A stretch of 64,000 bases of DNA from NCBI RefSeq assembly GCF_016862435.1, contig NZ_BOMY01000055.1:248001-312000 (forward strand). The letters run 5' to 3'. Below, piece after piece: positions 57,367 to 64,000 of the stretch. How positions within the stretch are numbered: position 1 is the first letter of the stretch; the number at the start of each line of letters is the position of its first letter. The notes below the pieces were generated by a model that made no database searches, was not told where the DNA came from, and was given only the letters and a program-made list of their open reading frames with translations. Source of the DNA: Paractinoplanes tereljensis. GTDB taxonomy: Bacteria; Actinomycetota; Actinomycetes; Mycobacteriales; Micromonosporaceae. A program made the position numbers and the translations under genes.

Positions 57367-57993
57367 ATGTCTGATCTCGATCGGGACTATGCGACGGCCG
57401 GGTTCGCCCGGCGGCTCGGCTGGGGCGTGCGCCCGGCCGTGCTTCTGGTCGACCCCGCGCTGGCGTACACGTCTCCGGATTCGCCTTTGTATTTGAAGTC
57501 CGGCCAGGCGGCCGCCGCCGCGATGGCCACTTTGGCGGCGAAAGCTCGCGAATACAAAATCCCGGTCGTCTGGACCAGCGTGCACTTCGCCGACGAGTCG
57601 TGCTCGGAGGCGCCGCTGTTCGCGGCCAAGGTGCCGGCCCTGAAGGTCTTCGCGGACGGCAATCCGCTCGGCGGCTTCGCTCCCCCGCTGTCGCCGGCGG
57701 CCGGTGAACTGGTCGTGATGAAGCACTACGCGAGCGCGTTCGCCGGCACCTCGCTCGCCGCCTGGCTCGCCTCGCACTCGATCGACACCCTGGTCATCGG
57801 CGGTTATTCGACAAGCGGCTGCGTGCGGGCGTCGGCGCTCGACGCGCTGCAGAACGGCTTCCGGCCGATCGTGGTGCGCGATGCCTGCGCCGACCGCGAG
57901 GGCGGCCCGCACGAGAACAACCTCTTCGACCTGAACGCGAAATACGCCGACGTGATCGGCCTAGACGAGGCCCTGTCCGCCCTCCAACGATGA
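57367..57993 (+). CDS. Isochorismatase-family cysteine amidohydrolase (maleamate amidase-like)
   Basis: The 208-residue cysteine hydrolase has the full catalytic triad Asp29 (LVDPAL), Lys119 (VMKHYASAF) and Cys152 (STSGCVRAS), plus the cis-peptide-like GGYSTSGC turn. This subgroup includes N-carbamoylsarcosine amidase and the maleamate amidohydrolase NicF. Hydrolysis of a substituted maleamate to the maleate and ammonia would follow ring opening of a maleimide by the hydantoinase-like enzyme. It is co-transcribed with the CoA-transferase. Confidence 0.88.
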   Translation: MSDLDRDYATAGFARRLGWGVRPAVLLVDPALAYTSPDSPLYLKSGQAAAAAMATLAAKAREYKIPVVWTSVHFADESCSEAPLFAAKVPALKVFADGNPLGGFAPPLSPAAGELVVMKHYASAFAGTSLAAWLASHSIDTLVIGGYSTSGCVRASALDALQNGFRPIVVRDACADREGGPHENNLFDLNAKYADVIGLDEALSALQR

Positions 57994-58012
57994 AGGACGG
58001 ACAGGGTTTCTT
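57971..58012 (+). terminator. Intrinsic terminator of the CoA-transferase/amidase unit
   Basis: CCCTGTCCG (57971-57979) and CGGACAGGG (57998-58006) form a perfect 9-bp stem with an 18-nt loop, followed by TTTCTT. The stem starts inside the last codons of the amidohydrolase gene. Confidence 0.7.
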
Positions 58013-58024
58013 ACCCCTGGGGAC

Positions 58025-58993
58025 TCAGCTACCGCTGAGAGTCGTGATGGTTCCGGCCGTGAGCAGGCCCTGGTAGTACGTGCCGCCCGGGTAGTAGATG
58101 GCGGTGCTGGTGCCGGCCACCGCGTCGTTCGCCCAGTTCACCGCGAAGGTCTGCAGCGCGGTCACGTTCGCCGCCTTCGACGTCCCACCGAGCAGCGTGC
58201 ACAGGAAGTTGGTGCTGGCGCCCTCGGCGTCACAGTGCGAGCCGGTGGTCAGCCGCACGCCCAGGAACGACCGGGGCACGTCCTTGATCAGCTCGGTGGT
58301 GCCGCTGGCCTGGGAGTTGGCGGTGTAGGGCGGCGACGAGATCGCGTAGATCGGCAGGCTGGTGCCGGCCAACCCGGCCAGACCGGTCGCCATGTTGGTG
58401 CCGTTCGGCGACAGCACCGGGTCGAGCAGCTGGAGGAACTTCAGGTTCGCGAACGCGGCCGGGTAGGTGGTGCGCAGCCGGTTGGCGATGTAGGTGACGG
58501 CGTCACCACCGGCCGAGTGCCCGGCGATCACGTACTTCGCCGGAGGAGCCTGCCCGGTGCGGCCGGCCTTGCCCGCCGCGGTGGTGTAGCTCTTGGCCAG
58601 GTTGCTGGTCGAGGTGGTCAGCTCGCCCAGCCAGCCGGCCACGTTGTTGAGGAACGCGGTGTTGTCGCCGGTGTTGTTGACCGCGCAGTTGTTGCCGGCT
58701 GTGGAGGACGGCAGGGTCGGCGCGAACACCAGGAAGCCGGCGTCGGCGTACTTGCCGGCCAGGGCGTCCATGTTCGCGTTGGAGCGGCTGAAGCCGTGCT
58801 GCAGATAGACCAGCGCCTTCGGCGTGGTGGTGGCCGGGAAGTACCAGTTCGCCGCCTGCGAGAGGGTCGAGCTCCCGCAGGCGACGGCCACCGTGGTGCC
58901 GGCCTTGGTCCAGGTGGCTGCCGCGTGACCGGTCGTAGGGGTGGCGACCAGCACGCAGGCGGTGACGAACAGGGTGGAAAGGATTCGGCGCAC
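58025..58993 (-). CDS. Secreted alpha/beta hydrolase, extracellular chlorophyllase-like candidate
   Basis: The product (322 residues from GTG 58993; ATG at 59005 is the alternative) has a signal peptide (LSTLFVTACVLVATPTTGHA) and an alpha/beta hydrolase domain with YLQHGFSRSNANMD, the elbow VIAGHSAGGDAVT and a His in the C-terminal GSHCDAEG region. GGAGG 4-8 nt before the GTG favours that start. It has its own operator (J), so it is induced with the catabolic genes and may hydrolyse an ester of the pigment outside the cell, for example the phytyl ester. Substrate is inferred. Confidence 0.83.
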   Translation of the reverse strand: MRRILSTLFVTACVLVATPTTGHAAATWTKAGTTVAVACGSSTLSQAANWYFPATTTPKALVYLQHGFSRSNANMDALAGKYADAGFLVFAPTLPSSTAGNNCAVNNTGDNTAFLNNVAGWLGELTTSTSNLAKSYTTAAGKAGRTGQAPPAKYVIAGHSAGGDAVTYIANRLRTTYPAAFANLKFLQLLDPVLSPNGTNMATGLAGLAGTSLPIYAISSPPYTANSQASGTTELIKDVPRSFLGVRLTTGSHCDAEGASTNFLCTLLGGTSKAANVTALQTFAVNWANDAVAGTSTAIYYPGGTYYQGLLTAGTITTLSGS

Positions 58994-59025
58994 AAGACCC
59001 TCCATGAGTCGTCTGTAACACGCTC

Positions 59026-59040
59026 CGAAACGGTGTTTCC
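59026..59040. promoter_or_regulatory. Regulon operator J, upstream of the secreted hydrolase
   Basis: CGAAACGGTGTTTCC at 59026-59040 matches the palindrome in all but the outermost left base; the third half-site position reads GTAAC, a weak match. It is the rightmost operator found and lies 33 bp upstream of the GTG at 58993. Confidence 0.75.
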
Positions 59041-59090
59041 ATTCACCTGTATCTATCGCCGCATGTCAACACCCGGTTTTCCCACCCCGC

Positions 59091-61193
59091 TCAGTCGACG
59101 TGCGCCAGCGCCTTCTCCTCTTCGGACATTTCCGGTTTGCCGGATACCGGCCGGGCCGGCCACCAGAACCGCTCGCCCAGCAGCAGCGCCAGCGCCGGCA
59201 CCACGACCGTCCGCACCAGCAGCGTGTCGACAAGCACCCCGACGCCGACCACCACCCCGATCTGGGTGAGCACGATGACCGGCAGCACCCCGAGCACGGC
59301 GAACACCGCGGCGAGCAGGATGCCGGCCGAGGTGATCACCCCGCCGGTAGCGGCCAGCCCGCGCAGCATCCCGGCCCGGGTGCTACCCCGCAGGATCGCC
59401 TCGTCCCGGGCCCGGGTAACCAGGAAGATGTTGTAGTCGACGCCGAGCGCCACCAGGAACAGGAAGCTCAGCAGCGGCACGCCCGCATCGAGGGCCGGCA
59501 TGTCGAACCCGGTCTTGAGCAGCACGGTCGCCGCCCCCAGGCTGGCCGCGTAGCTGATCACCACGGTGACCAGCAGCAGAACCGGCGCGAGCAGCGAGCG
59601 CAGCAGCGCCAGCAGCACGAACAGCACGACGATCAGCACCAGCGGGACGATCACCCGGTCATCGCGCAGGTTGGCCTCGCGCTTGTCAAAATCGGCGGCG
59701 GGGGCGCCGCCGACCAGGGCATCCGGCACGGCGGCCCGCAAATTCTTGATCGTACGGTCGGCCGCCGTCGTCCCCGAGTCGTCGGTCAGCTGCACGCCGA
59801 ACTGGGTGAGCGACCCGTCGACGGACTTCTCCGCCGGCAGCACCGCCGCGACCCCGGCGACCTTGCGCAAAGCCGCGTCGGTCTGGTCGGCCTGCGCCGA
59901 GTCGACGATCACCTGGGCCGGCTGGGCGGCACCGGCCGGGAAGTGCCGGGCCAGGGCCTCCTGCGCGACGATCGACTCGACCTTGGTGCGGAACTGCTCG
60001 GTCTGCGACAGCCCGACGTCGAGCTTCAGCAGTCCCGCCGAGAAGAGAACCAAAACCCCGAGGGCCACCGCGAGTACGGCACCGGGCCGCTTGCCGACGC
60101 CCCGGGCCACCCGCGACCACCAGCCGGTCTCGGTCGGGTCGGCGCTGCCCACCGCCGGCACCTTCGGCCAGAACACCCCGCGCGGCAGCGCCACCACCGC
60201 GGCCGGCAACACGAACAGCCCGAACAGCAGCGCGACGATCACGCCGACGGCGGCCGAGACGCCGAGCGTCCGGTTCGAGGTGAGCACCGCGGCAAGCAGG
60301 GTGAGCAGGGCCAGCACGACGGTGCCGGCGCTGGCGGTGATCGCCGGGGCGGCCGCCCGCCAGGCCCGGGTCATCGCCTCCTGGCGCGACTCGGTGCGGC
60401 GCAACTCCTCGCGGTAACGGGAGATCAGCAGCAGCGCGTAGTCGGTGCCGGCCCCGAAGACCAGCACCGAGACGATGCCGGAGACCGAGGCGTCGGTGCG
60501 CTCCCCCACGATCCGGGCGATCCACGGCAGCAGCTTCGCGACGACCTGGTCGCCGAGCCCGATCACGGTGAGCGGGACGATCCACAGGATCGGGCTGCGG
60601 TAGGTGATCAGCAGCAGCACCGCGACGACCACCGCGGTGGCGATCAGCAGGGTGACGTCGGCGCCCTCGAACGCGGCCGAGATGTCCCGGCCGATCGCCG
60701 CCCCGCCGGTGACCTGCACAGTGAGGCCGGCAGGCAGGTCGGTGGCGTGCAGCGTTTCCCGGATCTGGTCGACGACGGCGTGCTGCGCGTCGGAGTCGAG
60801 GCCGTCCGGCAGTTGGATGACCACCAGGGCGGCCTGGCCATCCTCGGAGAGGACCGGCTTGCCGGCCTCGCCGATCTTCGCGCTCCCCCCGTCCCGGCCG
60901 GCGTTCTCGAGCTTGGTGCTCACCTCGGCGAGCGCGCTCTGGTCGGCGTCGGTGAGCGCCGCGTCGGCCCGTTCGTAGACCAGGACGGCACTCTCCGAGC
61001 GCCCGCTGGCGAACCGGTCGGCCAGCTCGGTGACCCGGGTGGACTGGGCCCCGGCGGGCAGACCGTCGGCCGGACCCGCTTCCGGCTGGGCCGGTGAGAA
61101 CGCAAACGCGAGACCGGAGAGAATGATCGTCGCGAAGAGGACTGTGAGGACCCCGAAGCGGGTAGTCAGCCAGGCGATACTGCGCTTGGTCAT
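59091..61193 (-). CDS. MmpL-type RND exporter
   Basis: The 700-residue membrane protein has the MmpL layout: a first helix, a large extracellular domain, six helices (MMPL domain about 170-350 with VLVFGAGTDYALLLISRYREE), then a second extracellular domain and five or six more helices (FLVALGVDYNIFLVTRARDEA). The paired GTDYALL and GVDYNIF motifs carry the proton-relay Asp-Tyr pairs. It exports lipids or drugs. It is divergent from a MarR gene with a palindrome between them, so it is probably controlled by that regulator. Confidence 0.92.
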   Translation of the reverse strand: MTKRSIAWLTTRFGVLTVLFATIILSGLAFAFSPAQPEAGPADGLPAGAQSTRVTELADRFASGRSESAVLVYERADAALTDADQSALAEVSTKLENAGRDGGSAKIGEAGKPVLSEDGQAALVVIQLPDGLDSDAQHAVVDQIRETLHATDLPAGLTVQVTGGAAIGRDISAAFEGADVTLLIATAVVVAVLLLITYRSPILWIVPLTVIGLGDQVVAKLLPWIARIVGERTDASVSGIVSVLVFGAGTDYALLLISRYREELRRTESRQEAMTRAWRAAAPAITASAGTVVLALLTLLAAVLTSNRTLGVSAAVGVIVALLFGLFVLPAAVVALPRGVFWPKVPAVGSADPTETGWWSRVARGVGKRPGAVLAVALGVLVLFSAGLLKLDVGLSQTEQFRTKVESIVAQEALARHFPAGAAQPAQVIVDSAQADQTDAALRKVAGVAAVLPAEKSVDGSLTQFGVQLTDDSGTTAADRTIKNLRAAVPDALVGGAPAADFDKREANLRDDRVIVPLVLIVVLFVLLALLRSLLAPVLLLVTVVISYAASLGAATVLLKTGFDMPALDAGVPLLSFLFLVALGVDYNIFLVTRARDEAILRGSTRAGMLRGLAATGGVITSAGILLAAVFAVLGVLPVIVLTQIGVVVGVGVLVDTLLVRTVVVPALALLLGERFWWPARPVSGKPEMSEEEKALAHVD

Positions 61194-61217
61194 TGGGAGC
61201 AATCCTCATTAGTTCGA

Positions 61218-61236
61218 TGACAGAAATTTTCGGTCA
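61218..61236. promoter_or_regulatory. Likely MarR operator between exporter and regulator genes
   Basis: TGACAGAAATTTTCGGTCA is a 19-bp palindrome with one mismatched pair and an odd centre, in the 56-bp gap between the divergent MmpL and MarR genes. The position suits repression of both. Confidence 0.6.
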
Positions 61237-61249
61237 TGGAAACGATAGG

Positions 61250-61729
61250 ATGTCATCCGTGCCCCCGCAACCCGAACCGCAGCGCGACGCCGTAATGAAA
61301 GACCTGGTGGCCGCGCTGCAGACGTTCACCGTCGAGAGCGACGTCTTCGTCGACGTCTTCGCCCGCGCCCACCAGCTGCACCGCAGCGACCTGAACGCCA
61401 TCATGTGGATCAGCAAGGGCACGACGTCCGGCGACCCGATCACCGTCGGCGAACTGGCCACCCGCCTGCGCCTGAGCCCCGCCGCGACCACCGCCCTGGT
61501 AGACCGCCTGGAGAACGTAGGCCACGTGCGCCGCTCCCGAGACCCAGGCGACCGCCGCCGCGTAACGGTAAAGATGAGCGACACCGCGTTCCGGGTAGCT
61601 TCAGCGTTCTTCGTCCCCTTGGGCGGCCGAATGAACGAGGCGGCCGAGGAGTTCACCACCGAAGAGCTGGCCCGAACCGCCGAGATCGTCCGCCGCCTGA
61701 CCATCGCCTTCAACCCCCCAACCCCCTGA
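61250..61729 (+). CDS. MarR-family regulator of the MmpL exporter
   Basis: The 159-residue protein has a MarR-type winged helix: ITVGELATRLRLSPAATTALVDRLENVGHVRRSRDPGDRRRVTVKM (about 75-120) with the DxR wing. The start is uncertain: ATG at 61250 is my choice; an in-frame start 57 bp upstream would overlap the exporter gene. It likely represses the divergent exporter and responds to a small hydrophobic ligand. Confidence 0.88.
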   Translation: MSSVPPQPEPQRDAVMKDLVAALQTFTVESDVFVDVFARAHQLHRSDLNAIMWISKGTTSGDPITVGELATRLRLSPAATTALVDRLENVGHVRRSRDPGDRRRVTVKMSDTAFRVASAFFVPLGGRMNEAAEEFTTEELARTAEIVRRLTIAFNPPTP

Positions 61730-61751
61730 CGGCCGCCCCTCGCACTCCCGT

Positions 61752-61804
61752 CCCGATCTTGTGGAAGTCCCGCTCGGAACCGACAGCAGCCCATCAAGAT
61801 CGGG
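61752..61804. terminator. Inverted repeat between convergent genes
   Basis: CCCGATCTTG (61752-61761) and CAAGATCGGG (61795-61804) are perfect 10-bp arms around a 33-nt loop in the 94-bp gap between the MarR gene and the convergent metal exporter. It could serve as a two-way terminator, but the loop is long and no T-run follows. Confidence 0.45.
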
Positions 61805-61823
61805 GTTAAGCGAGGCGCGCCAG

Positions 61824-63263
61824 CTAGGCCGCCGCCGCGACGCTCAGGACTCCGCCGACGGTCATCGCGGCGCCGAGCGCGACGACCACGGCCGCCGACA
61901 CCATCGGCAGCTTCGCGAACAGGCGCTCGCCGCGCGCCGGCCGCAGCCGGGCGATCGCGCCCCGCGCCGACACCAGCACCAGGCCGAGCACGACCAGAAC
62001 GGCGGCGAGGCCGACGCTGAACGCGACGATCATGGCCAGCCCGAGCGCGGTGCGATGCAGCCCGACCGCGAGGATCAGGATGCTCAGCGCCTCCGGGCAC
62101 GGAATGAGCCCACCCGACATCCCCATCGCCGCCACCTCCCGCCACCCGCGCCGGGACGGATCGAGCGGCGGGTCCTCCCCCGGCACCAGCCCACCATCAG
62201 CGTGCGAATGGCCATCAGCATGCGAATGGCCGACAACATGTGCATAGCTATCAACTTGCGCATGGCTGACAGCGTGCGCATGGCTGTGGGCGTGGCTGGT
62301 GCCATGTGGGTGCGGATGACTGTGGGTGTGGTGGCCGGTGCGCAGGTCTTGCCAGCGGCGGCGGGCTATTCGCACTCCTAGGATCAGGACCGCCGCGCCG
62401 GTGGCCAGTTCCAGGGTGGGGACCAGGACGGTGGGTAGGACGTAGTGGCCGGCGGCCAGGACTGCGGCTCCCAGGATCAGCACCGATGAGGTGTGCGTGG
62501 CGGTGATTACGCCGCCCAGGGCTACCGCCTGGCGGGGTGTGCCCTTCGTGCCGATCAGATAAGCGGCGAGCATCGTCTTGCCGTGCCCGGGCGTCAGCGC
62601 GTGGAACGCTCCCAGCAGCGCGCACACCCCGATCAGCACCAGCAGCGCCCAGGGTGAGGCGAGCGGTTCGCGCAGGGCGGCCAGGGCTCGGTCCTTGACG
62701 CCCGGGTTCTCGTCCGGAACGGAAGCGCCGGGTGTGGGCGGGCCCAGCCGGAAAGCGATGGTGCGGCCCTCGGCGGCGTGGGTGACGTCGTGCGCCGACA
62801 CCGTGGCGTGGGCCGGGGCGACCACGTCTGCCTGCACGGTCGTGCGCTCTCCCGTGGCGTACCCCTCCTGGAAGTTGATCTTATGGGCCGCGGCCGGGAG
62901 TGGCGCGCTCGCCAGGATGATCACCGCGCCGCCGCCGGCCGCGAGAATCTCGTAAGAGGGGTATCGGGTGCGGGTCACGGTGACCGGGACGTCGGCGCCG
63001 TCGATGGCCAGGCGCATCGCGCGGCCCACCGACGCGGCATGCGCGGTCGTCTCCGCCTCGGTCAGGTGGTGGTCGCCGTCGGTGTCGATGCTGCCGGCGA
63101 AACCGGCCCCGACCAGGGCACCCGGCGTGAGGTCCAACTCGACGCCGAGCACACCGTCGCCCGGCGTCAGGTAGACCTGGTGGACCACCTGGTCGATCGG
63201 ATGAGCCTGCACCGGGGTGACCGACAGGGCGGCGGCCGCGAAAATCGGCAGGGCGAAAGACAT
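61824..63263 (-). CDS. NicO/RcnA-type nickel-cobalt exporter with His-rich loop
   Basis: The 479-residue protein has a signal-like N-terminus and an exported region with an EF-hand-like DTDGDHHLTEAE (about 60-71). The NicO transport core has HALTPGHGKTMLAAYL, then GGVITATHTSSV, and MSGGLIPCPEALSILILAVG. Between core helices lies a loop with about 20 His residues (about 312-355). NicO/RcnA proteins export Ni2+ or Co2+. The extracellular N-terminal extension is typical of actinobacterial members. Confidence 0.87.
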   Translation of the reverse strand: MSFALPIFAAAALSVTPVQAHPIDQVVHQVYLTPGDGVLGVELDLTPGALVGAGFAGSIDTDGDHHLTEAETTAHAASVGRAMRLAIDGADVPVTVTRTRYPSYEILAAGGGAVIILASAPLPAAAHKINFQEGYATGERTTVQADVVAPAHATVSAHDVTHAAEGRTIAFRLGPPTPGASVPDENPGVKDRALAALREPLASPWALLVLIGVCALLGAFHALTPGHGKTMLAAYLIGTKGTPRQAVALGGVITATHTSSVLILGAAVLAAGHYVLPTVLVPTLELATGAAVLILGVRIARRRWQDLRTGHHTHSHPHPHGTSHAHSHAHAVSHAQVDSYAHVVGHSHADGHSHADGGLVPGEDPPLDPSRRGWREVAAMGMSGGLIPCPEALSILILAVGLHRTALGLAMIVAFSVGLAAVLVVLGLVLVSARGAIARLRPARGERLFAKLPMVSAAVVVALGAAMTVGGVLSVAAAA

Positions 63264-63321
63264 GGTCGAAATTAGACAAATGCCAACGGCGATCGCGTGG
63301 GCTTTCGCCGCGAAGACCCTC

Positions 63322-63780
63322 CTAGGTCTGCGCGCGGATCCGGTCCAGCAGCAGCGTCAGCGACGGCAGCGCGGCCTCGATCCGGGCCCGGTCCTCGGCC
63401 GGCAGCTGAGCCACCGCCCGGGTCATCGCCTCCGAGCGGCCCTGCCGGAACGCATTCAGCATCTCCTCGGCGCGGGCGGTCGGGACCAGCAGCACCGACC
63501 GGCCGTCGGCCGGCGACGGGCGGCGCTCGACCAGGCCGTCGGCGGTCAGGTCGCGCACCAGGTTGCTGATCGTGGGGCGGGCCAGGTGCAGGTCGTCGGC
63601 CAGCTGCGCGGGGGTCTGGCCGCCCGAGTGGGACAGCCGGCGCAGCACCGCCACCTGCGATTCCGGCAGCGCGGGCAGGTGACCGGCTCGCCGGGTGGCC
63701 TGCACCAGGGTGCGGCTCAGGCCCTGCACCAGCCGGACCAGACGGTCGGGCAGCTCACTTTCCTTGCGTACGCGCGTCAC
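63322..63780 (-). CDS. MarR-family regulator (near siderophore-interacting protein)
   Basis: The 152-residue protein has a MarR winged helix (QTPAQLADDLHLARPTISNLVRDLTADGLVERRPSPADGRSVLL, about 57-100) between dimerisation helices. I chose the GTG at 63780; the frame is open upstream only as a shadow of the divergent gene. It is divergent from a siderophore-interacting protein gene with a perfect inverted repeat between, so it likely controls that gene and itself. Confidence 0.88.
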   Translation of the reverse strand: MTRVRKESELPDRLVRLVQGLSRTLVQATRRAGHLPALPESQVAVLRRLSHSGGQTPAQLADDLHLARPTISNLVRDLTADGLVERRPSPADGRSVLLVPTARAEEMLNAFRQGRSEAMTRAVAQLPAEDRARIEAALPSLTLLLDRIRAQT

Positions 63781-63791
63781 AGCATGACAGC

Positions 63792-63812
63792 ATAGTTTTG
63801 TGGCAAAACTAT
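63792..63812. promoter_or_regulatory. Perfect inverted repeat, likely MarR operator overlapping a start codon
   Basis: ATAGTTTTG and CAAAACTAT are perfect 9-bp arms around TGG. The repeat covers the GTG start (63800) of the divergent siderophore-interacting protein and lies 11 bp upstream of the MarR start, so the bound regulator could block both genes. Confidence 0.75.
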
Positions 63813-64000
63813 TCCAAGGGATCCGGCGCGAACCGCGCACGCCGCGGCGGCGGGTGCTGCGGGTGAGCCGGGTCGAGGAGCTCAGCCCCACCATGCGGCG
63901 CATCTGGCTGGGCGGGGACGACCTCGAGGCCGACTTCCCGTTCAGCGAGCTCGGTGCGACCGACCACGTCAAGCTGGTCCCGCCCGACCCGGGCACCGGC
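63800..64000 (+). CDS. Siderophore-interacting protein, N-terminal part (runs off right edge)
   Basis: The 67 visible residues (RRVLRVSRVEELSPTMRRIWLGG, then FSELGATDHVKLVPPD) match the FAD-binding entry of ViuB-type siderophore-interacting proteins, which release iron from ferric siderophores by NAD(P)H-driven reduction. The GTG at 63800 lies inside the inverted repeat, so the mRNA may be leaderless. The gene continues beyond the window. Confidence 0.8.
   Translation, partial: MAKLFQGIRREPRTPRRRVLRVSRVEELSPTMRRIWLGGDDLEADFPFSELGATDHVKLVPPDPGTG

Noticed and set aside
61238..61252. GGAAACGATAGGATG before the MarR gene at 61250.
   Set aside because: Only the left half-site matches; the neighbouring 19-bp palindrome explains this divergent promoter better.
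62170..62330. Repetitive-looking CAT/GTG-rich DNA near 62.2 kb, considered as a possible repeat array.
   Set aside because: It encodes the His-rich loop of the NicO-type exporter; the apparent repeats are codon-level and irregular.

Overview
The window is high-GC DNA with many GTG starts, stop-start overlaps of the ATGA/GTGA type, leaderless-looking promoters, LPXTG-like anchors, an F420-type luciferase-like oxidoreductase, an IclR regulator and type VII-like toxin genes. This points to an actinomycete chromosome, probably Micromonosporaceae (Actinoplanes-like); the genus is inference.

The main content, about 2.5-59 kb, reads as one dispersed catabolic regulon. Ten copies of a palindrome close to GGAAAC-N3-GTTTCC sit in the promoter regions of nine transcription units, and an IclR-family gene (12416-13237) lies among them. 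Seven copies carry a third half-site exactly 12 nt away (GTTTC-N7-GAAAC-N3-GTTTC).

The core operon (20926-29314, + strand) encodes bacterial counterparts of the plant chlorophyll-breakdown route: an NYC1/NOL-type short-chain reductase, a chlorophyllase-like hydrolase, a Rieske oxygenase comparable to pheophorbide a oxygenase, a protein with clear red chlorophyll catabolite reductase (RCCR) features, and a second protein of the ferredoxin-dependent bilin reductase type. A fused nitrilase and an Asp/Glu-racemase-like enzyme flank them. I infer that the regulon degrades chlorophyll or a related tetrapyrrole.

Other units fit breakdown of the resulting pyrrole or maleimide fragments. There is a hydantoinase-like cyclic amidase (45624), an isochorismatase-like amidohydrolase (57367), a formamidase-like cyclase (43595), two MmgE/PrpD proteins, three family III CoA-transferases, an acyl-CoA synthetase, an isocitrate-lyase/PEP-mutase lyase, an HpcH/HpaI lyase and an HMG-CoA-lyase-like enzyme. 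An 11-gene minus-strand operon (11681 down to 2553) adds side-chain beta-oxidation genes with a DUF35/thiolase-like retro-aldolase pair. A six- or seven-gene minus-strand operon (41981 down to 32742) encodes WxL/DUF916-type and neocarzinostatin-like surface proteins plus a branched-chain-amino-acid-type ABC importer with two permeases and an ATPase fused. A secreted alpha/beta hydrolase (58025) has its own operator.

Three stretches look unrelated. A type VII-like toxin/immunity module with a 21-bp tandem repeat lies at 29.3-32.7 kb. A cytoplasmic subtilase, a large hydrolase and two paralogous surface proteins lie at 47.1-52.8 kb. At 59-64 kb are an MmpL exporter with a MarR regulator, a NicO-type metal exporter, a second MarR regulator and the start of a siderophore-interacting protein. 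The left edge (1-1417) is the N-terminal part of a large secreted protein. No rRNA, tRNA, CRISPR array or insertion sequence was seen.
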